A stretch of DNA of 64,000 bases from DASTCZ01 sp963704455 (GTDB lineage: Bacteria > Acidobacteriota > Terriglobia > Acidiferrales > UBA7541). This document shows positions 10,177 through 18,908 of this stretch, piece by piece (position 1 is the stretch's first letter; every line of letters starts with the position of its first letter). The stretch is from the NCBI GenBank assembly GCA_963704455.1, contig OY969905.1, positions 1,240,001-1,304,000 on the forward strand. Reading direction: 5' to 3'. Position numbers and translations under genes: made by a program. Under the pieces are notes generated by a model that was given only the letters and a program-made list of their open reading frames with translations, was not told the origin of the DNA and ran no database searches.

Positions 10177-10688
10177 CAGTTCTTCTTGCCGCGCGAGACT
10201 TCAAGCGCATCGAGCACAAAGAGAAGGTTCAGCACTCCAGCGGTCGCCAGCATTCGCGTTCCGTAGTCACCCGCGGCGTGCGACACGTCAGCGCCGGCCT
10301 TTTGAATCGTGTGCGCAAGCAAGTAGAAAACGCCCGCACCCGCGTCAGCGATAAAACCAAGCAGACCGAAGGCGTCGCCCCGCTGCGGCGCAAATACATT
10401 CCCACGCATCCACAGGCCGGCGAGCGCCATCGCGCCCACCGCTACAAATCCAATCGCGGCGCGCCCCCAGCGACGCTGAAAAAGATGGCCTAACCCCGGA
10501 ACAAGCCAACCCGCGAAGGCGATAAACGCAACATAAGGTGCTCGTGATGATTCCTCAATGGGTGGCTCGGAGCCATACTGAACCGCGGGCTGCGACGCGA
10601 TCGGTTCGGGGCTCGCCCCCGTGCTCCTTATAAGCTCCGGAGATGTCTCCTGCGTGCTGGGTGCGGGTTCGGGCGTCTCTTCCGGCAT
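10176..10688 (-). CDS. Membrane protein, DUF6677-like
   Basis: A 170-residue protein. The first 50 residues are rich in Pro, Glu and Ser and probably disordered. They are followed by four or so hydrophobic segments beginning at AFIAFAGWLVPGLGHLF. The GLGHLFQRRWGRAAIGF element resembles TM2-type membrane domains and the DUF6677 family known from Acidobacteria; this match is from memory of the family pattern. No enzymatic motif is seen. It lies 6 bases after the M24 peptidase gene and overlaps the 58-residue membrane protein gene, forming a likely three-gene unit. Confidence 0.65.
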   Translation of the reverse strand: MPEETPEPAPSTQETSPELIRSTGASPEPIASQPAVQYGSEPPIEESSRAPYVAFIAFAGWLVPGLGHLFQRRWGRAAIGFVAVGAMALAGLWMRGNVFAPQRGDAFGLLGFIADAGAGVFYLLAHTIQKAGADVSHAAGDYGTRMLATAGVLNLLFVLDALEVSRGKKN

Positions 10689-10694
10689 TCTGTG

Positions 10695-11870
10695 TCAGGC
10701 CAGCAGCGGCAGAATTTCGCTCTGCACGGCGCCAGTAACGCCCGCCTCCTTTTCGCCCACGTAAACATTCACTTCCGTGCGCACGCCAAACTCCGGCGTG
10801 TAAATTCCCGGCTCCACCGAAAAGCATGTCCTCGGGATTAAGCGTCGAATGTCATGGCTTTCGAGGTCATCCATGTTCGCGCCCGCGCCGTGCACATCTT
10901 GCCCGATATTGTGCCCCGTCCGGTGAACAAAGAATTTTCCGTATCCGGCCTTGCGGATCACATCGCGCGCGGCGCGGTCCACCTGCCAGCCTTCAATCGC
11001 GCGTCCTGCAGCAATGGATGCACGCACGAAATTCACCGCGGCATCGCGCGCCTGCCGCGCGACTCCGAAAATTTTTGCATATTTCTCCGGCACCTTTGCT
11101 CCCAGATAGCCCATCCAGGTGATGTCATAATAGACGCTGTCCGGCTGAGCGAGCTTTCCCCACACGTCGAGCAGCAGCAAGTCCCCCTCGCGAATCGGCG
11201 ATGAGCCATTTTGCTTAGGCTCGTAGTGCGGGTCGCCGCTGTGCGGCCCCACTGCGACGATTGGATCGCTATCGGCCGTGAGCCCGTTTTCGCGGAACTG
11301 CGCCGCCATCCACTGCTGAAGATCGTATTCGGTAAACGCAGTGTGGCTTCGCACGAGCTTTGCAGCATGCTCGAACGCCGCGCGCGTAATCCTGTCCACC
11401 AAACGGCCCGCGGCAACGTGTGACTGATGCTGTTCCGTCGACCACGCCGCCTCAAATAGCTGAATAAGATTCGCGGAGCTTACGACTTTGCGTTTAAAGC
11501 CGCGGATCAACTCGACTGTGCCCGCATCAACCAGCGAAATCTGAGGGATGGCATTCTTCGGCGAATACTGCATCGCCACATTCTTCGCCCGCCCCAGCAA
11601 CCGAGGCAGATTCTTTTCCATCTCCTCGCGCGCCGCGTATTGCATCTTCTCACCAGGCAAAGTGTCGAGCGTGAATGACTCGATGCGGTGCACCAACTTC
11701 CGCGGCGAACCCTTCGCCGGAATGAAATAAAACCAGCGCCGCTTGGCCAGGCAGTCCTTCAGCCCCAAAACGCGATAGGCTATCGGGTCGCGGTGCAGGA
11801 TGTCGTAGAAAAGCCAGCCGTCCAGTTTTTCTTCGCGCAACGCTTTTTGAATTGCTTGAATGTCGGGCAT
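10695..11870 (-). CDS. M24 family metallopeptidase (Xaa-Pro aminopeptidase-like)
   Basis: A 391-residue protein with a creatinase-type N-terminal domain (about 1-160) and an M24 catalytic domain. All five metal ligands of the pita-bread fold are visible: Asp in LLLLDVWG, Asp in VYYDITW, His in TGHNIGQDVHG, Glu in SVEPGIY and Glu in RTEVNVY. Family members cleave the N-terminal residue before proline in peptides, in the cytoplasm. An ATG at 11870 (MPDIQ) is chosen with AAGGAAG upstream; a GTG at 11882 would add four residues but sits on that ribosome binding site. Confidence 0.87.
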   Translation of the reverse strand: MPDIQAIQKALREEKLDGWLFYDILHRDPIAYRVLGLKDCLAKRRWFYFIPAKGSPRKLVHRIESFTLDTLPGEKMQYAAREEMEKNLPRLLGRAKNVAMQYSPKNAIPQISLVDAGTVELIRGFKRKVVSSANLIQLFEAAWSTEQHQSHVAAGRLVDRITRAAFEHAAKLVRSHTAFTEYDLQQWMAAQFRENGLTADSDPIVAVGPHSGDPHYEPKQNGSSPIREGDLLLLDVWGKLAQPDSVYYDITWMGYLGAKVPEKYAKIFGVARQARDAAVNFVRASIAAGRAIEGWQVDRAARDVIRKAGYGKFFVHRTGHNIGQDVHGAGANMDDLESHDIRRLIPRTCFSVEPGIYTPEFGVRTEVNVYVGEKEAGVTGAVQSEILPLLA

Positions 11871-11903
11871 GGGACTGGTCACTTCCTTTGTTCTGATTCC
11901 GCA

Positions 11904-12227
11904 CTATTCAGATGCTGGCTTTGGGCTTCGGCGTGATTCAATTATCCCGAGCGCCTGAATCTGAACCATTGAAACGCCGCGCACCTGCACGCGCTTCAAA
12001 CGACTATGTTCGCCGCTTAGAATCTTAACAGCCGCCGTAGGCACGTTCAAACGCGTCGCCAGTATCCGGCAGAGCGCGTCATTGGCGCGATCGTCCACGG
12101 GCGGAGCCATCAAGCGCACCTTCAGCGCGCCTCCCCACTCTCCCCCAACGGCATCGCTGCTCGCGCGCGGCTGCACGTGGACGCGAAACGTCACCGCGCC
12201 GCGCTGTTCCGTAATCTCAATCGCCAA
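11904..12227 (-). CDS. DUF167 (YggU) family protein
   Basis: A 107-residue protein matching the DUF167/YggU family: VHVQPRASSDAV near the start, LKVRLMAPPVDDRAND in the middle (family pattern LKVRLxAPPxDGKAN), and ILSGEHSRLKRVQV towards the end. The biochemical role of the family is unknown. The start is TTG, with AAGG about 8 bases upstream. It follows the YggS gene on the same strand after a 60-base gap, a pairing of yggS with DUF167 genes that is common in bacteria. The last 20 residues are variable. Confidence 0.83.
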   Translation of the reverse strand: MAIEITEQRGAVTFRVHVQPRASSDAVGGEWGGALKVRLMAPPVDDRANDALCRILATRLNVPTAAVKILSGEHSRLKRVQVRGVSMVQIQALGIIESRRSPKPASE

Positions 12228-12287
12228 TGTCGTTGCCTTTTTGGTGGAATCCAGGGCTGCCGCAATCGCTCAATGAATTGGTCCTCC

Positions 12288-12989
12288 CTACAATGATTGC
12301 CGCGGACCAAAGAGAGCGGTGCCCAACCGTATCTCGGTCGCGCCCTCTTCGATCGCGACTTCAAAGTCATGCGACATCCCCATGGAGAGCGCCGGCAGCG
12401 CCCGTTCGTACCGAAAAGCCAGCTCATCGCGCAGTTCCCTCAATCCGCGGAAAAACACGCGCGCCTGGTCAGCCACATCAAAGTAGGGAGGGATGCACAT
12501 CAGGCCGCGCAGCTCGATTTTCTGTGAAGCAAATGCAGCTTTCACGGCCGCCGGGACTTCCTCCTTCTCAAAGCCCGTTTTTGCGCTTGTCTGATCCATG
12601 CGAACCTCCAGCAGTATCGGAAGCGGGCGGCTTCCCTTCACAAGCCGCTCAATATCATTGATTTGTTGAATCGAGTCCACGGAATCCACTGTATTAAACA
12701 ATTGCACTGCGCGGCCCAATTTATTCCGTTGCAGATGACCGATCATGTGCCACGTCGCATCCAAATCATTCAAGTGGTCCCGCTTTCCTTCCCATTCCTG
12801 CACGCGGTTTTCGCCGAAGTGCCTGAGCCCCGCTTCATAGGCCGACCGGATCGCATCAGCGGGATGCGTTTTGGAAACGGCTATTATCGTAACCTCGTCC
12901 GCATTGCGTCCCAAGCGATCCGCTGCGCGCGCAACGCATTCGCGCACGCGGTGAAGATTCTTCGCAATAGTTTCCACCATCGCTGCCAT
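12288..12989 (-). CDS. YggS/PLPBP family pyridoxal phosphate-binding protein
   Basis: A 233-residue alanine-racemase-fold protein that binds pyridoxal 5'-phosphate and takes part in PLP homeostasis; the family has no known enzymatic activity. The PLP lysine lies in IIAVSKTHP, followed by FGENRVQEW, HMIGHLQRNK, VDSVDS and, near the end, LSMGMSHDFEVAIEEGATEIRLGTALFG. The start at MAAMVETI is chosen because family members begin about here; the frame extends 28 residues upstream without resemblance to the family. It probably starts a unit with the DUF167 gene. Confidence 0.9.
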   Translation of the reverse strand: MAAMVETIAKNLHRVRECVARAADRLGRNADEVTIIAVSKTHPADAIRSAYEAGLRHFGENRVQEWEGKRDHLNDLDATWHMIGHLQRNKLGRAVQLFNTVDSVDSIQQINDIERLVKGSRPLPILLEVRMDQTSAKTGFEKEEVPAAVKAAFASQKIELRGLMCIPPYFDVADQARVFFRGLRELRDELAFRYERALPALSMGMSHDFEVAIEEGATEIRLGTALFGPRQSL

Positions 12990-13127
12990 GGCTGCGATTT
13001 TAGCATGGGGCCGCAGCTCTTCCTCCAGCCCGCGAGGCAAGGCAAAACAAGCGCGAGATTGCGGCGCGCGCACCTCTCACGCTAGACTGCGTTGCGGCTC
13101 TTTCGCAGGCTGCCACCGGGATTGCGC

Positions 13128-13838
13128 ATGACAAACCGCGGCAAATTTATCGCCATTGAAGGAATTGACGGGTCCGGCAAGCGCACGCAGCTCGACCTGC
13201 TCGCTCACGCGCTGGAATCGCGCGGCATCCCCTGCGTAAGCGTCAGCTTCCCGCGCTATGATTCCTCGTTCGGCCAACTCGTTGCACGCTATCTCAACGG
13301 AGAATTTGGCCCACTTTCCGCCGTGGACCCGCACTTTTCCGCGATGCTGTATGCCGGCGACCGCCTGGAAGCCAAGCCCGAATTGGATGCGGCTCTTTCC
13401 GCCGGTAAGACGGTCCTCGCCGACAGGTACATCGCCTCAAATCTCGCGCACCAGACGGCGCGCGTCACCCCCGAACAGCGCGATGAGTTTCTCCGCTGGC
13501 TGCAGCGCCTCGAATACAGTCTTTACGATTTGCCCGCCGAGGATCTCGTTCTATTTCTTCGACTTCCGGTTTCCGAAGCGCATCGGCTCGTGGGGATGAA
13601 GGAGGCACGCGGCTACACCGCGCTCAGGCGTGACTTACAGGAAGCTGACGTCCGCCATCTCGAACAGGCCGCGCTCATCTATGAGCGCCTCGCTTGCGCC
13701 CCATCTTGGGCGGCGATTGATTGTGTATCGCAGTCTTCGGGTACCCTGCTCGCACCGGAGGAGATTCACGCCGCCGTCCTCGCTACCGTTGACGCGCGCC
13801 TGCCCAGCTTCGCCAGAAACGCTAAAGGTGCCCGCTGA
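13128..13838 (+). CDS. tmk: Thymidylate kinase
   Basis: A 236-residue kinase that phosphorylates dTMP to dTDP. The P-loop is IEGIDGSGKRTQ near the N-terminus; SFPRYDSSFGQLVARYLNGEFG is followed by ADRYIASNLAHQTA, which holds the DRY-like motif. After the DLVLFLRLPVSEAHRLV strand the lid region is divergent compared with E. coli Tmk. The ATG at 13128 (MTNRGKF) is chosen because an earlier start adds residues with no family match. The stop shares one base with the next start (TGATG), coupling it to holB, a common tmk-holB arrangement. Confidence 0.88.
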   Translation: MTNRGKFIAIEGIDGSGKRTQLDLLAHALESRGIPCVSVSFPRYDSSFGQLVARYLNGEFGPLSAVDPHFSAMLYAGDRLEAKPELDAALSAGKTVLADRYIASNLAHQTARVTPEQRDEFLRWLQRLEYSLYDLPAEDLVLFLRLPVSEAHRLVGMKEARGYTALRRDLQEADVRHLEQAALIYERLACAPSWAAIDCVSQSSGTLLAPEEIHAAVLATVDARLPSFARNAKGAR

Positions 13839-14935
13839 TGGGCTTCCAAGACTTCCTCGGTAATGAGCGGGTCGTTAATTCCCTTCGTAGCATGCTGGCG
13901 GCTGAGCGCGTCCCCAATGCCATGCTATTCCTTGGACCGCGCGGCATAGGCAAATACACGCTCGCCCTCATGTTTGCCCAGGCCGCGAATTGCGAGCGCC
14001 TCCGCGACGACTTCTGCGGAGAATGCGCCACCTGCCGCAGAATCGCCCGGCTCGCCAACCCAGTTCCGCTCATCGAGCAAGGTCTCGCCGAGCGCGGCGA
14101 GAGCGCCGATTCGGCAACCGTCGAACGCATGCCGCTTCTCCTGCAAACGCATCCCGACGTTTGGGCCATCGTCCCGGACCCGATCCGCCTCCGAAGCCCC
14201 GTGGCCCGGCCCGTAATTCATATGGGGCAATTGCGCGCCGTCCAGCGGGCGGCGTACTTCCGTCCAGAGGGTCGGCGTCGCGTTTTCATCTTGGACGGCG
14301 CCGAAACCATGCGCTGGGACTGGGCGGGAATCTTTCTAAAGATCCTTGAGGAGCCGCCGGAAAGCTCCACCCTGATCCTGCTCGCACCCAGTCCCTTCCG
14401 CCTTCAACCGACAATCGTCTCCCGCTGTCTGCAGTTCTTTTTCGCGCCGCTGGCGCCCACGCAAATGGAAGCGGTTCTCCAGTCCCACGCAAAGCTCACT
14501 CCCTCCCAGCGGGCCCGCGCCACGGAGCTTGCCGAGGGCAGCCCAGGCATTGCACTTGGCTCTGATATCGAAGGGGAATACGAGTTGCGTCTGCACGCCC
14601 TGCGAATACTTGATAGCTCCGCCAACGGAAAATTGCCCGCCTTATTCGCCCAGACCAATCAGCTCATCAAGCAGCAGTCCGTACCGTTCGATACGTTGTT
14701 GGACTCGCTATATAGTCTTCTGGCGGATCTGCTCGAATTGGTAGCTGCCCCCAGCCAACCGCAGCTCCGAAACCCCAGCCTGCGAAAGGAATTGGCGGCC
14801 ATGGCCGCCAGAGTTGATGCTCACTGGGTCACGCAGGCTGTCCGTGGTGTGGATCAGCTTTCCAGCCGCACTCGCCGCAACATTAACCGCCAATTGGGCC
14901 TGGATGCGATGGGTATCTCCCTCTACCAACGATAA
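13838..14935 (+). CDS. holB: DNA polymerase III delta' subunit
   Basis: A 365-residue clamp-loader subunit of the replicative polymerase. It opens with a FQDFLGNERVVNSLRSML segment and has a Walker A-like GPRGIGKYT near residue 33, a zinc module of four cysteines (CERLRDDFCGECATC), and the FILDGAETM and LLKILEEPP-type segment (here FLKILEEPPESSTLILLAPS), then SRCLQFFFAPL. These are AAA+ features of HolB/DnaX-like proteins. The delta' subunit usually lacks ATPase activity. An insert of about 40 residues after the zinc module is larger than in E. coli HolB. It is translationally coupled to tmk. Confidence 0.9.
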   Translation: MGFQDFLGNERVVNSLRSMLAAERVPNAMLFLGPRGIGKYTLALMFAQAANCERLRDDFCGECATCRRIARLANPVPLIEQGLAERGESADSATVERMPLLLQTHPDVWAIVPDPIRLRSPVARPVIHMGQLRAVQRAAYFRPEGRRRVFILDGAETMRWDWAGIFLKILEEPPESSTLILLAPSPFRLQPTIVSRCLQFFFAPLAPTQMEAVLQSHAKLTPSQRARATELAEGSPGIALGSDIEGEYELRLHALRILDSSANGKLPALFAQTNQLIKQQSVPFDTLLDSLYSLLADLLELVAAPSQPQLRNPSLRKELAAMAARVDAHWVTQAVRGVDQLSSRTRRNINRQLGLDAMGISLYQR

Positions 14936-15060
14936 CCAACACCCCCGCCCGTGAGCCTCTTTTTTTTTCAAGACTTGAAACGCGTTTGCCCCCGCACGCA
15001 TCTCAGGAGGTACATACCCATATCCACTTGGGGGATTCCAACATCTTGGGGGAAGTTTCG

Positions 15061-15408
15061 ATGGTAAACCGGAGATTATTTCGTCCCACTCTGACGGAAG
15101 TAAAGGAGCAGGGCCCGCTCCCGCGTGTGCATCACGCGCCAGTCCAGCCACAAAGCAAGAAGCCCACGCCTCCCGAGCAGACCCACGCCGAGAACTTTTA
15201 TTGGGTTAAGCAGATGCAGAGCCGCGCGCCAGTCGCAATCGTCCTCTCGGATGGCGAACTGCTTCACGGTGTCGTGGAATGGTATGACCGCGACTGCATC
15301 AAGCTCACGAGGATTGGCAGCCCGAACCTGCTCGTTTACAAGCATTCCATCAAGTACGTTTACAAAGATGGCGAAGAAGCTGCGATGGGTGGGACAAACG
15401 GGCAGTAA
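15061..15408 (+). CDS. hfq: Hfq-like RNA-binding protein with N-terminal extension
   Basis: A 115-residue protein. The first 45 or so residues are basic and proline-rich (ending SKKPTPPEQT), then an Sm-like domain follows: FYWVKQMQSRAPVAIVLSDG (Sm1 region), LLHGVVEWYDRDCIKLTR, and LVYKHSIKYVY, which corresponds to the YKHAIS Sm2 signature of Hfq. Hfq forms hexameric rings that pair small RNAs with mRNAs. Classic Hfq begins with the Sm domain and ends with a disordered tail; here the long tail is at the front. A GGGGGAAG ribosome binding site 5 bases before the ATG fixes the start. An AGGAGGT further upstream at about 15007 has no start codon at useful distance. Confidence 0.75.
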   Translation: MVNRRLFRPTLTEVKEQGPLPRVHHAPVQPQSKKPTPPEQTHAENFYWVKQMQSRAPVAIVLSDGELLHGVVEWYDRDCIKLTRIGSPNLLVYKHSIKYVYKDGEEAAMGGTNGQ

Positions 15409-15456
15409 TACGCCAAGCAGAAAACTACACCGTTGATAGGCGTTTGCGCGTCTGGA

Positions 15457-15927
15457 TTAAGCGCGTGAGATTGCGTATGTAATCAGGGCTTTCGCCGCAA
15501 GTGTCCCAGCGGCATCTTGGATTTCGCACTCTACAACCGCCAGCGTGCGGCCCAGCCTTAGAAGGCTGGCTTCCGCTACAATTTTTCCTCTGTCTACCGG
15601 CTCCAGATAATTTATCTTCATCTCGACGGTTGCAAGCCGCGTTTTTCGCGGCAACAATGGGTATGCTGCCAGCGCCCCCGCCGTATCCGCCAACGATGCC
15701 AAAATCCCCCCGTGCACTACTCCATGTACTTGCTTGTGCCGCTTGCGCACCTGCATGGTCATCACGGCCGAGCCGCGCTCGATTGAATCCAGCTCGAATC
15801 CAAAGAGCTTCCCAGGCACGCTCTTCCGGATGCGCAGGCCAAGTTCAGCCTTGCTCCAGCTTGCGCCTTCTTCCGATGAACGGCTACTCGGACGGCCCGA
15901 TGAACGCCCGCGCTTTTTGCCCGCCAT
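15457..15927 (-). CDS. Hotdog-fold PaaI-type acyl-CoA thioesterase
   Basis: A 156-residue protein with a hotdog thioesterase domain: HGVVHGGILASLADTAGALAA is the family signature (HGGxxxxLxDxAxgxA), followed by TVEMKINYLEPVDRGKIVAEA and VVECEIQDAAG. Such enzymes hydrolyse acyl- or aryl-CoA thioesters; the substrate is not known. The start at MAGKKRGRSSG is chosen because GAGGGGA lies just upstream. The first 25 residues are basic and Ser/Arg-rich, longer than in most PaaI proteins. It lies 11 bases after the SDR gene on the same strand. Confidence 0.85.
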   Translation of the reverse strand: MAGKKRGRSSGRPSSRSSEEGASWSKAELGLRIRKSVPGKLFGFELDSIERGSAVMTMQVRKRHKQVHGVVHGGILASLADTAGALAAYPLLPRKTRLATVEMKINYLEPVDRGKIVAEASLLRLGRTLAVVECEIQDAAGTLAAKALITYAISRA

Positions 15928-15938
15928 GATATTTCCCC

Positions 15939-16703
15939 TCATCCCGCCGACTGACCGCCATCTATAGGCAGCGCTGCGCCCGTCACCCACGCGGATTCCT
16001 CCGAAGCCAAATACACCGCCAGGTGTGCCACCTCTTCCGGACTCGCAGCGCGCCCCATCGGTATCATTGCGATGCGTTGCTTGCGCGCCTCCTCAGGGTT
16101 CGGCGCACGCGCGAAAAGTTCGCGCGCAATCTCCGTTTCCACCAGCGAAGGACAGATGCAGTTCACGCGGATTTTTTCATGCGCGTGGTCCATCGCCATC
16201 GCACGCGTCAGCATCGTTACGCCGCCCTTTGCCGCCGCGTACGCCGCGCGCTGCTTTGCGCCCACAAGCCCATAAACCGATCCGATGTTGATAATTGACC
16301 CGCCGCCCGCGCGCCTCAGATGCCTCAGCGCGGCGCGCGAGACGAGAAACGTGCCCTTCAAATTGATATCCACCATCATGTCCCAATGTGCTTCCGACGT
16401 CTGCTCCGCATTCCCCGGAGCCATCGCTCCGGCGTTGTTTACCACCACGTTGAGCAACCCATACCGCTCGGCTAATTCGCGAACAGCGCGCTCGACCTGC
16501 TCCGTCTTCGTCACATCGCATTGAATGGCCACAGCTGACCCGCCGGCGCTGGAAATCTCCGCAGCCACAGCCGAGAGCGGCTCAATCCGCCGCCCCGCAA
16601 GTCCAACCTTGGCGCCCTCGCGAACGAACGCCAGCGCGCATGCACGGCCAATCCCCGTGCCCCCGCCCGTTATGAACGCCACTTTTCCTGCTAGCCTTGT
16701 CAC
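15939..16703 (-). CDS. Short-chain dehydrogenase/reductase (SDR)
   Basis: A 254-residue classical SDR. The cofactor motif is TGGGTGIG (residues 12-19), then NNAGAM near residue 90 and the catalytic Ser-Tyr-Lys with the Tyr in AAYAAAKGG. A C-terminal GAALPIDGGQSAG is typical. The substrate cannot be assigned; many relatives are annotated as glucose or 3-oxoacyl-ACP dehydrogenases. The start codon is GTG. Pairing with the hotdog thioesterase suggests CoA- or fatty-acid-linked chemistry, which is inference. Confidence 0.87.
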   Translation of the reverse strand: MTRLAGKVAFITGGGTGIGRACALAFVREGAKVGLAGRRIEPLSAVAAEISSAGGSAVAIQCDVTKTEQVERAVRELAERYGLLNVVVNNAGAMAPGNAEQTSEAHWDMMVDINLKGTFLVSRAALRHLRRAGGGSIINIGSVYGLVGAKQRAAYAAAKGGVTMLTRAMAMDHAHEKIRVNCICPSLVETEIARELFARAPNPEEARKQRIAMIPMGRAASPEEVAHLAVYLASEESAWVTGAALPIDGGQSAG

Positions 16704-16809
16704 CTGGAGTACCCCTCATGCGTCTAATACTGAACCGAGCGACCGGCGAATGTAGCACCCGGATTCCGGCCCCGCAAGCAGGCCCTTCCGCCCACGCTCA
16801 CGGCACAAC

Positions 16810-17952
16810 ATGCGCATCGGAATCACATGCTATCCGACTTATGGCGGCTCCGGCGTCGTGGCCACCGAGCTGGGCATTGAGCTCGCGGCCCGCGGCCACG
16901 AAATCCATTTCATCAGCTACGCGCCGCCCATCCGCATGCCCGCAAAGGCCGACCGCATCTGGTTCCACGAGGTGGAGGTCACGAATTACCCACTCTTCGA
17001 CCATCCGCCTTACACACTCGCGCTGGCCTCCAAAATGTTGGAGGTTGCCGAATCATCCCAGCTCGACCTGTTGCACGTGCACTACGCAATCCCGCATTCC
17101 GTCAGCGCGCATCTGGCGCGTTCGATGGCGCTCCCGCGGAAGCTCCCGTTCATCACCACTCTGCATGGCACTGACATCACTCTCGTGGGGAGCGACCGCA
17201 GCTATCTGCCCATCACAAAGTTTTCCATTGAGCAGAGCGACGGCGTCACAGCCATCTCCCAATATTTGAAGAAGCGCACGGTCGACGAGTTTGGGACGCG
17301 GAATCCCATCGAAGTAATCCCGAATTTCGTAAATTGCGATTTTTATCATCGCAACGATGATCCGAAGGCCCGAGCCGCCTGGGCGCCCAATGGGGAGCCA
17401 ATCCTCATGCACCTTTCCAATTTCCGCCCAGTGAAGCGCATCACCGACGTTGTCGAAATCTTTGCCCGCGTTCGAGAAAAAATGCCCGCAAGACTGGTCA
17501 TGATTGGCGACGGCCCCGACCGCGGTGCCGCCGAATGGCTTGTGCGCCAGAAAAAACTCTCGCGAGACGTTTTGTTTATCGGCAAGCAGGATCAAGTTTA
17601 CGAAAAACTGGGTCTCGCGGATTTGTTCCTGTTGCCCAGCGACCAAGAATCATTTGGGCTGGCTGCGCTCGAAGCGATGGCTTGCGAAGTCCCCGTGATC
17701 GCATCGAACGTGGGTGGCGTGCCAGAAGTTATCGAAAACGGCGTGGATGGCTACCTCGTTTCGCCGCGCGACGTCCCCGGCGCCGCGAAATTCGCTCTCG
17801 ACATCCTTTCGCGCGCCGACCGCGGCCGCTCGATGGGCCAGCAGGCCCGCATCAGCGCCCGCCGCAAGTTTTGCGCCAATGACATAATTCCACTGTACGA
17901 AGCCTATTATCAGAAAATCCTCAACGCGACCGCCTCCACCGCTCGGGCCTGA
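16810..17952 (+). CDS. bshA: N-acetyl-alpha-D-glucosaminyl L-malate synthase (bacillithiol synthesis)
   Basis: A 380-residue GT4 glycosyltransferase that joins UDP-GlcNAc to L-malate, the first step of bacillithiol synthesis. Recognisable parts are GITCYPTYGGSGVVATELG at the N-terminus, LLHVHYAIPHSVSA, ITTLHGTDITLVGSD, VIPNFVNCDFYHR, LMHLSNFRPVKR and the C-terminal nucleotide-sugar site LPSDQESFGLAALEAMACEVPV. HVHYAIPH and HGTDITLVG are strongly BshA-like. No bshB or bshC is in the window. It is divergent from the SDR gene, with about 106 bases between that probably hold both promoters. Confidence 0.9.
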   Translation: MRIGITCYPTYGGSGVVATELGIELAARGHEIHFISYAPPIRMPAKADRIWFHEVEVTNYPLFDHPPYTLALASKMLEVAESSQLDLLHVHYAIPHSVSAHLARSMALPRKLPFITTLHGTDITLVGSDRSYLPITKFSIEQSDGVTAISQYLKKRTVDEFGTRNPIEVIPNFVNCDFYHRNDDPKARAAWAPNGEPILMHLSNFRPVKRITDVVEIFARVREKMPARLVMIGDGPDRGAAEWLVRQKKLSRDVLFIGKQDQVYEKLGLADLFLLPSDQESFGLAALEAMACEVPVIASNVGGVPEVIENGVDGYLVSPRDVPGAAKFALDILSRADRGRSMGQQARISARRKFCANDIIPLYEAYYQKILNATASTARA

Positions 17953-17966
17953 ATTCAATCTTGCAG

Positions 17967-18902
17967 TTAATTTTGATTCCTGAAGTGCGTTTGCAGTTCC
18001 GAGATGTATTTCTCTCCAGCTTTGTCCGAATTCAGCGTGAGCCACTCGCTGAGCTTCGTCCACCCGAGCGGAGCCCTCTTCGAAACAAGCACATTCGCGG
18101 CGAGACCCTCGATCTCCCACGGCTGAAGAACGATGTCGCCCGTCAGCCAATCGAGCGGCTTGACCATCACACCGAGCAATCTGGGACTTACTCTCAGAAT
18201 CCGAACTTTCTGGTTAAGAATCTTGCCCAACAATTTAAGCAAATCTTTGAATGAATAGATTTCCGGCCCCACTGCATCCTCAATCGTGTTTTCGGTTTGC
18301 GCGCCCGCCCGCACCATCAGCTCCGCCATATCCTCGACAAAAATCGGTTGCATCCGGCAATTCGAGTTATTCGGAATTGCAAAAAATGGAAGACGCCGCA
18401 ACAGCCAGGCGATGTTGTTAATCAGAATTCCGCCATTGCCGAAAATAACCGTGGGACAAAGAATTCCGTATCTCAGCCCCGATTCCTGAATCGCGCGCAC
18501 CACCTGCGCTTTTCCGGCGTAATACCCGAGCGGGGAATCATCCGAGTAGTTGGCGATGCTGACGTGAACAATCCTTCGCACGCCGGCATCCTTGGCAGCC
18601 CGAATCAGAACGCGCGAATTCTCGACTGCGCGCTCATAAGTCATTCCACCGTAAGCAAACCGTATCCAATAAGTGTTATAGAGGACATCCGCACCTTCGA
18701 GACTTTTCCGCAAGCCTGCGACATCCGTGAAATTCAATGACGCAACCTCGACGCGCCCCGAGAGCGGATGTCCGGGCTTCGCGTGATTCGTAAGTGTGCG
18801 AACCGCGCGGCCGCGCGCGAGCAACTTCCGCGCAATCGCCGCGCCCGAATATCCAAATGCTCCAGTTACAACATCGAATTCCTTTTCCACTAGAGGCCTC
18901 AC
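17967..18902 (-). CDS. NAD(P)-binding epimerase/NmrA-like protein
   Basis: A 311-residue protein with a Rossmann fold at the N-terminus (VVTGAFGYSGAAIARKLL, motif TGxxGxxG) and a pattern of atypical SDRs: VRRIVHVSIANYSDDSPLGYYAGKAQVVRAIQ near 115-145 contains the Tyr-x3-Lys. The C-terminal half (about 220-311) is variable. It is the last gene of the seven-gene GbsR-led unit, 6 bases after a paralogous protein. The GTG start is tentative; another GTG 12 bases downstream is possible. Function unknown; relatives include NDUFA9-like and NmrA-like proteins. Confidence 0.75.
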   Translation of the reverse strand: MRPLVEKEFDVVTGAFGYSGAAIARKLLARGRAVRTLTNHAKPGHPLSGRVEVASLNFTDVAGLRKSLEGADVLYNTYWIRFAYGGMTYERAVENSRVLIRAAKDAGVRRIVHVSIANYSDDSPLGYYAGKAQVVRAIQESGLRYGILCPTVIFGNGGILINNIAWLLRRLPFFAIPNNSNCRMQPIFVEDMAELMVRAGAQTENTIEDAVGPEIYSFKDLLKLLGKILNQKVRILRVSPRLLGVMVKPLDWLTGDIVLQPWEIEGLAANVLVSKRAPLGWTKLSEWLTLNSDKAGEKYISELQTHFRNQN

Positions 18903-18908
18903 CTACAT

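Noticed and set aside
14936..14990. Terminator after holB based on a run of nine T
   Set aside because: The T run is clear but no GC-rich hairpin precedes it, so an intrinsic terminator is not supported.
15001..15060. AGGAGGT upstream of the Hfq-like gene as the real ribosome binding site of a longer protein or leader peptide
   Set aside because: No ATG or GTG lies at a useful distance; the GGGGGAAG next to the ATG at 15061 is better placed.
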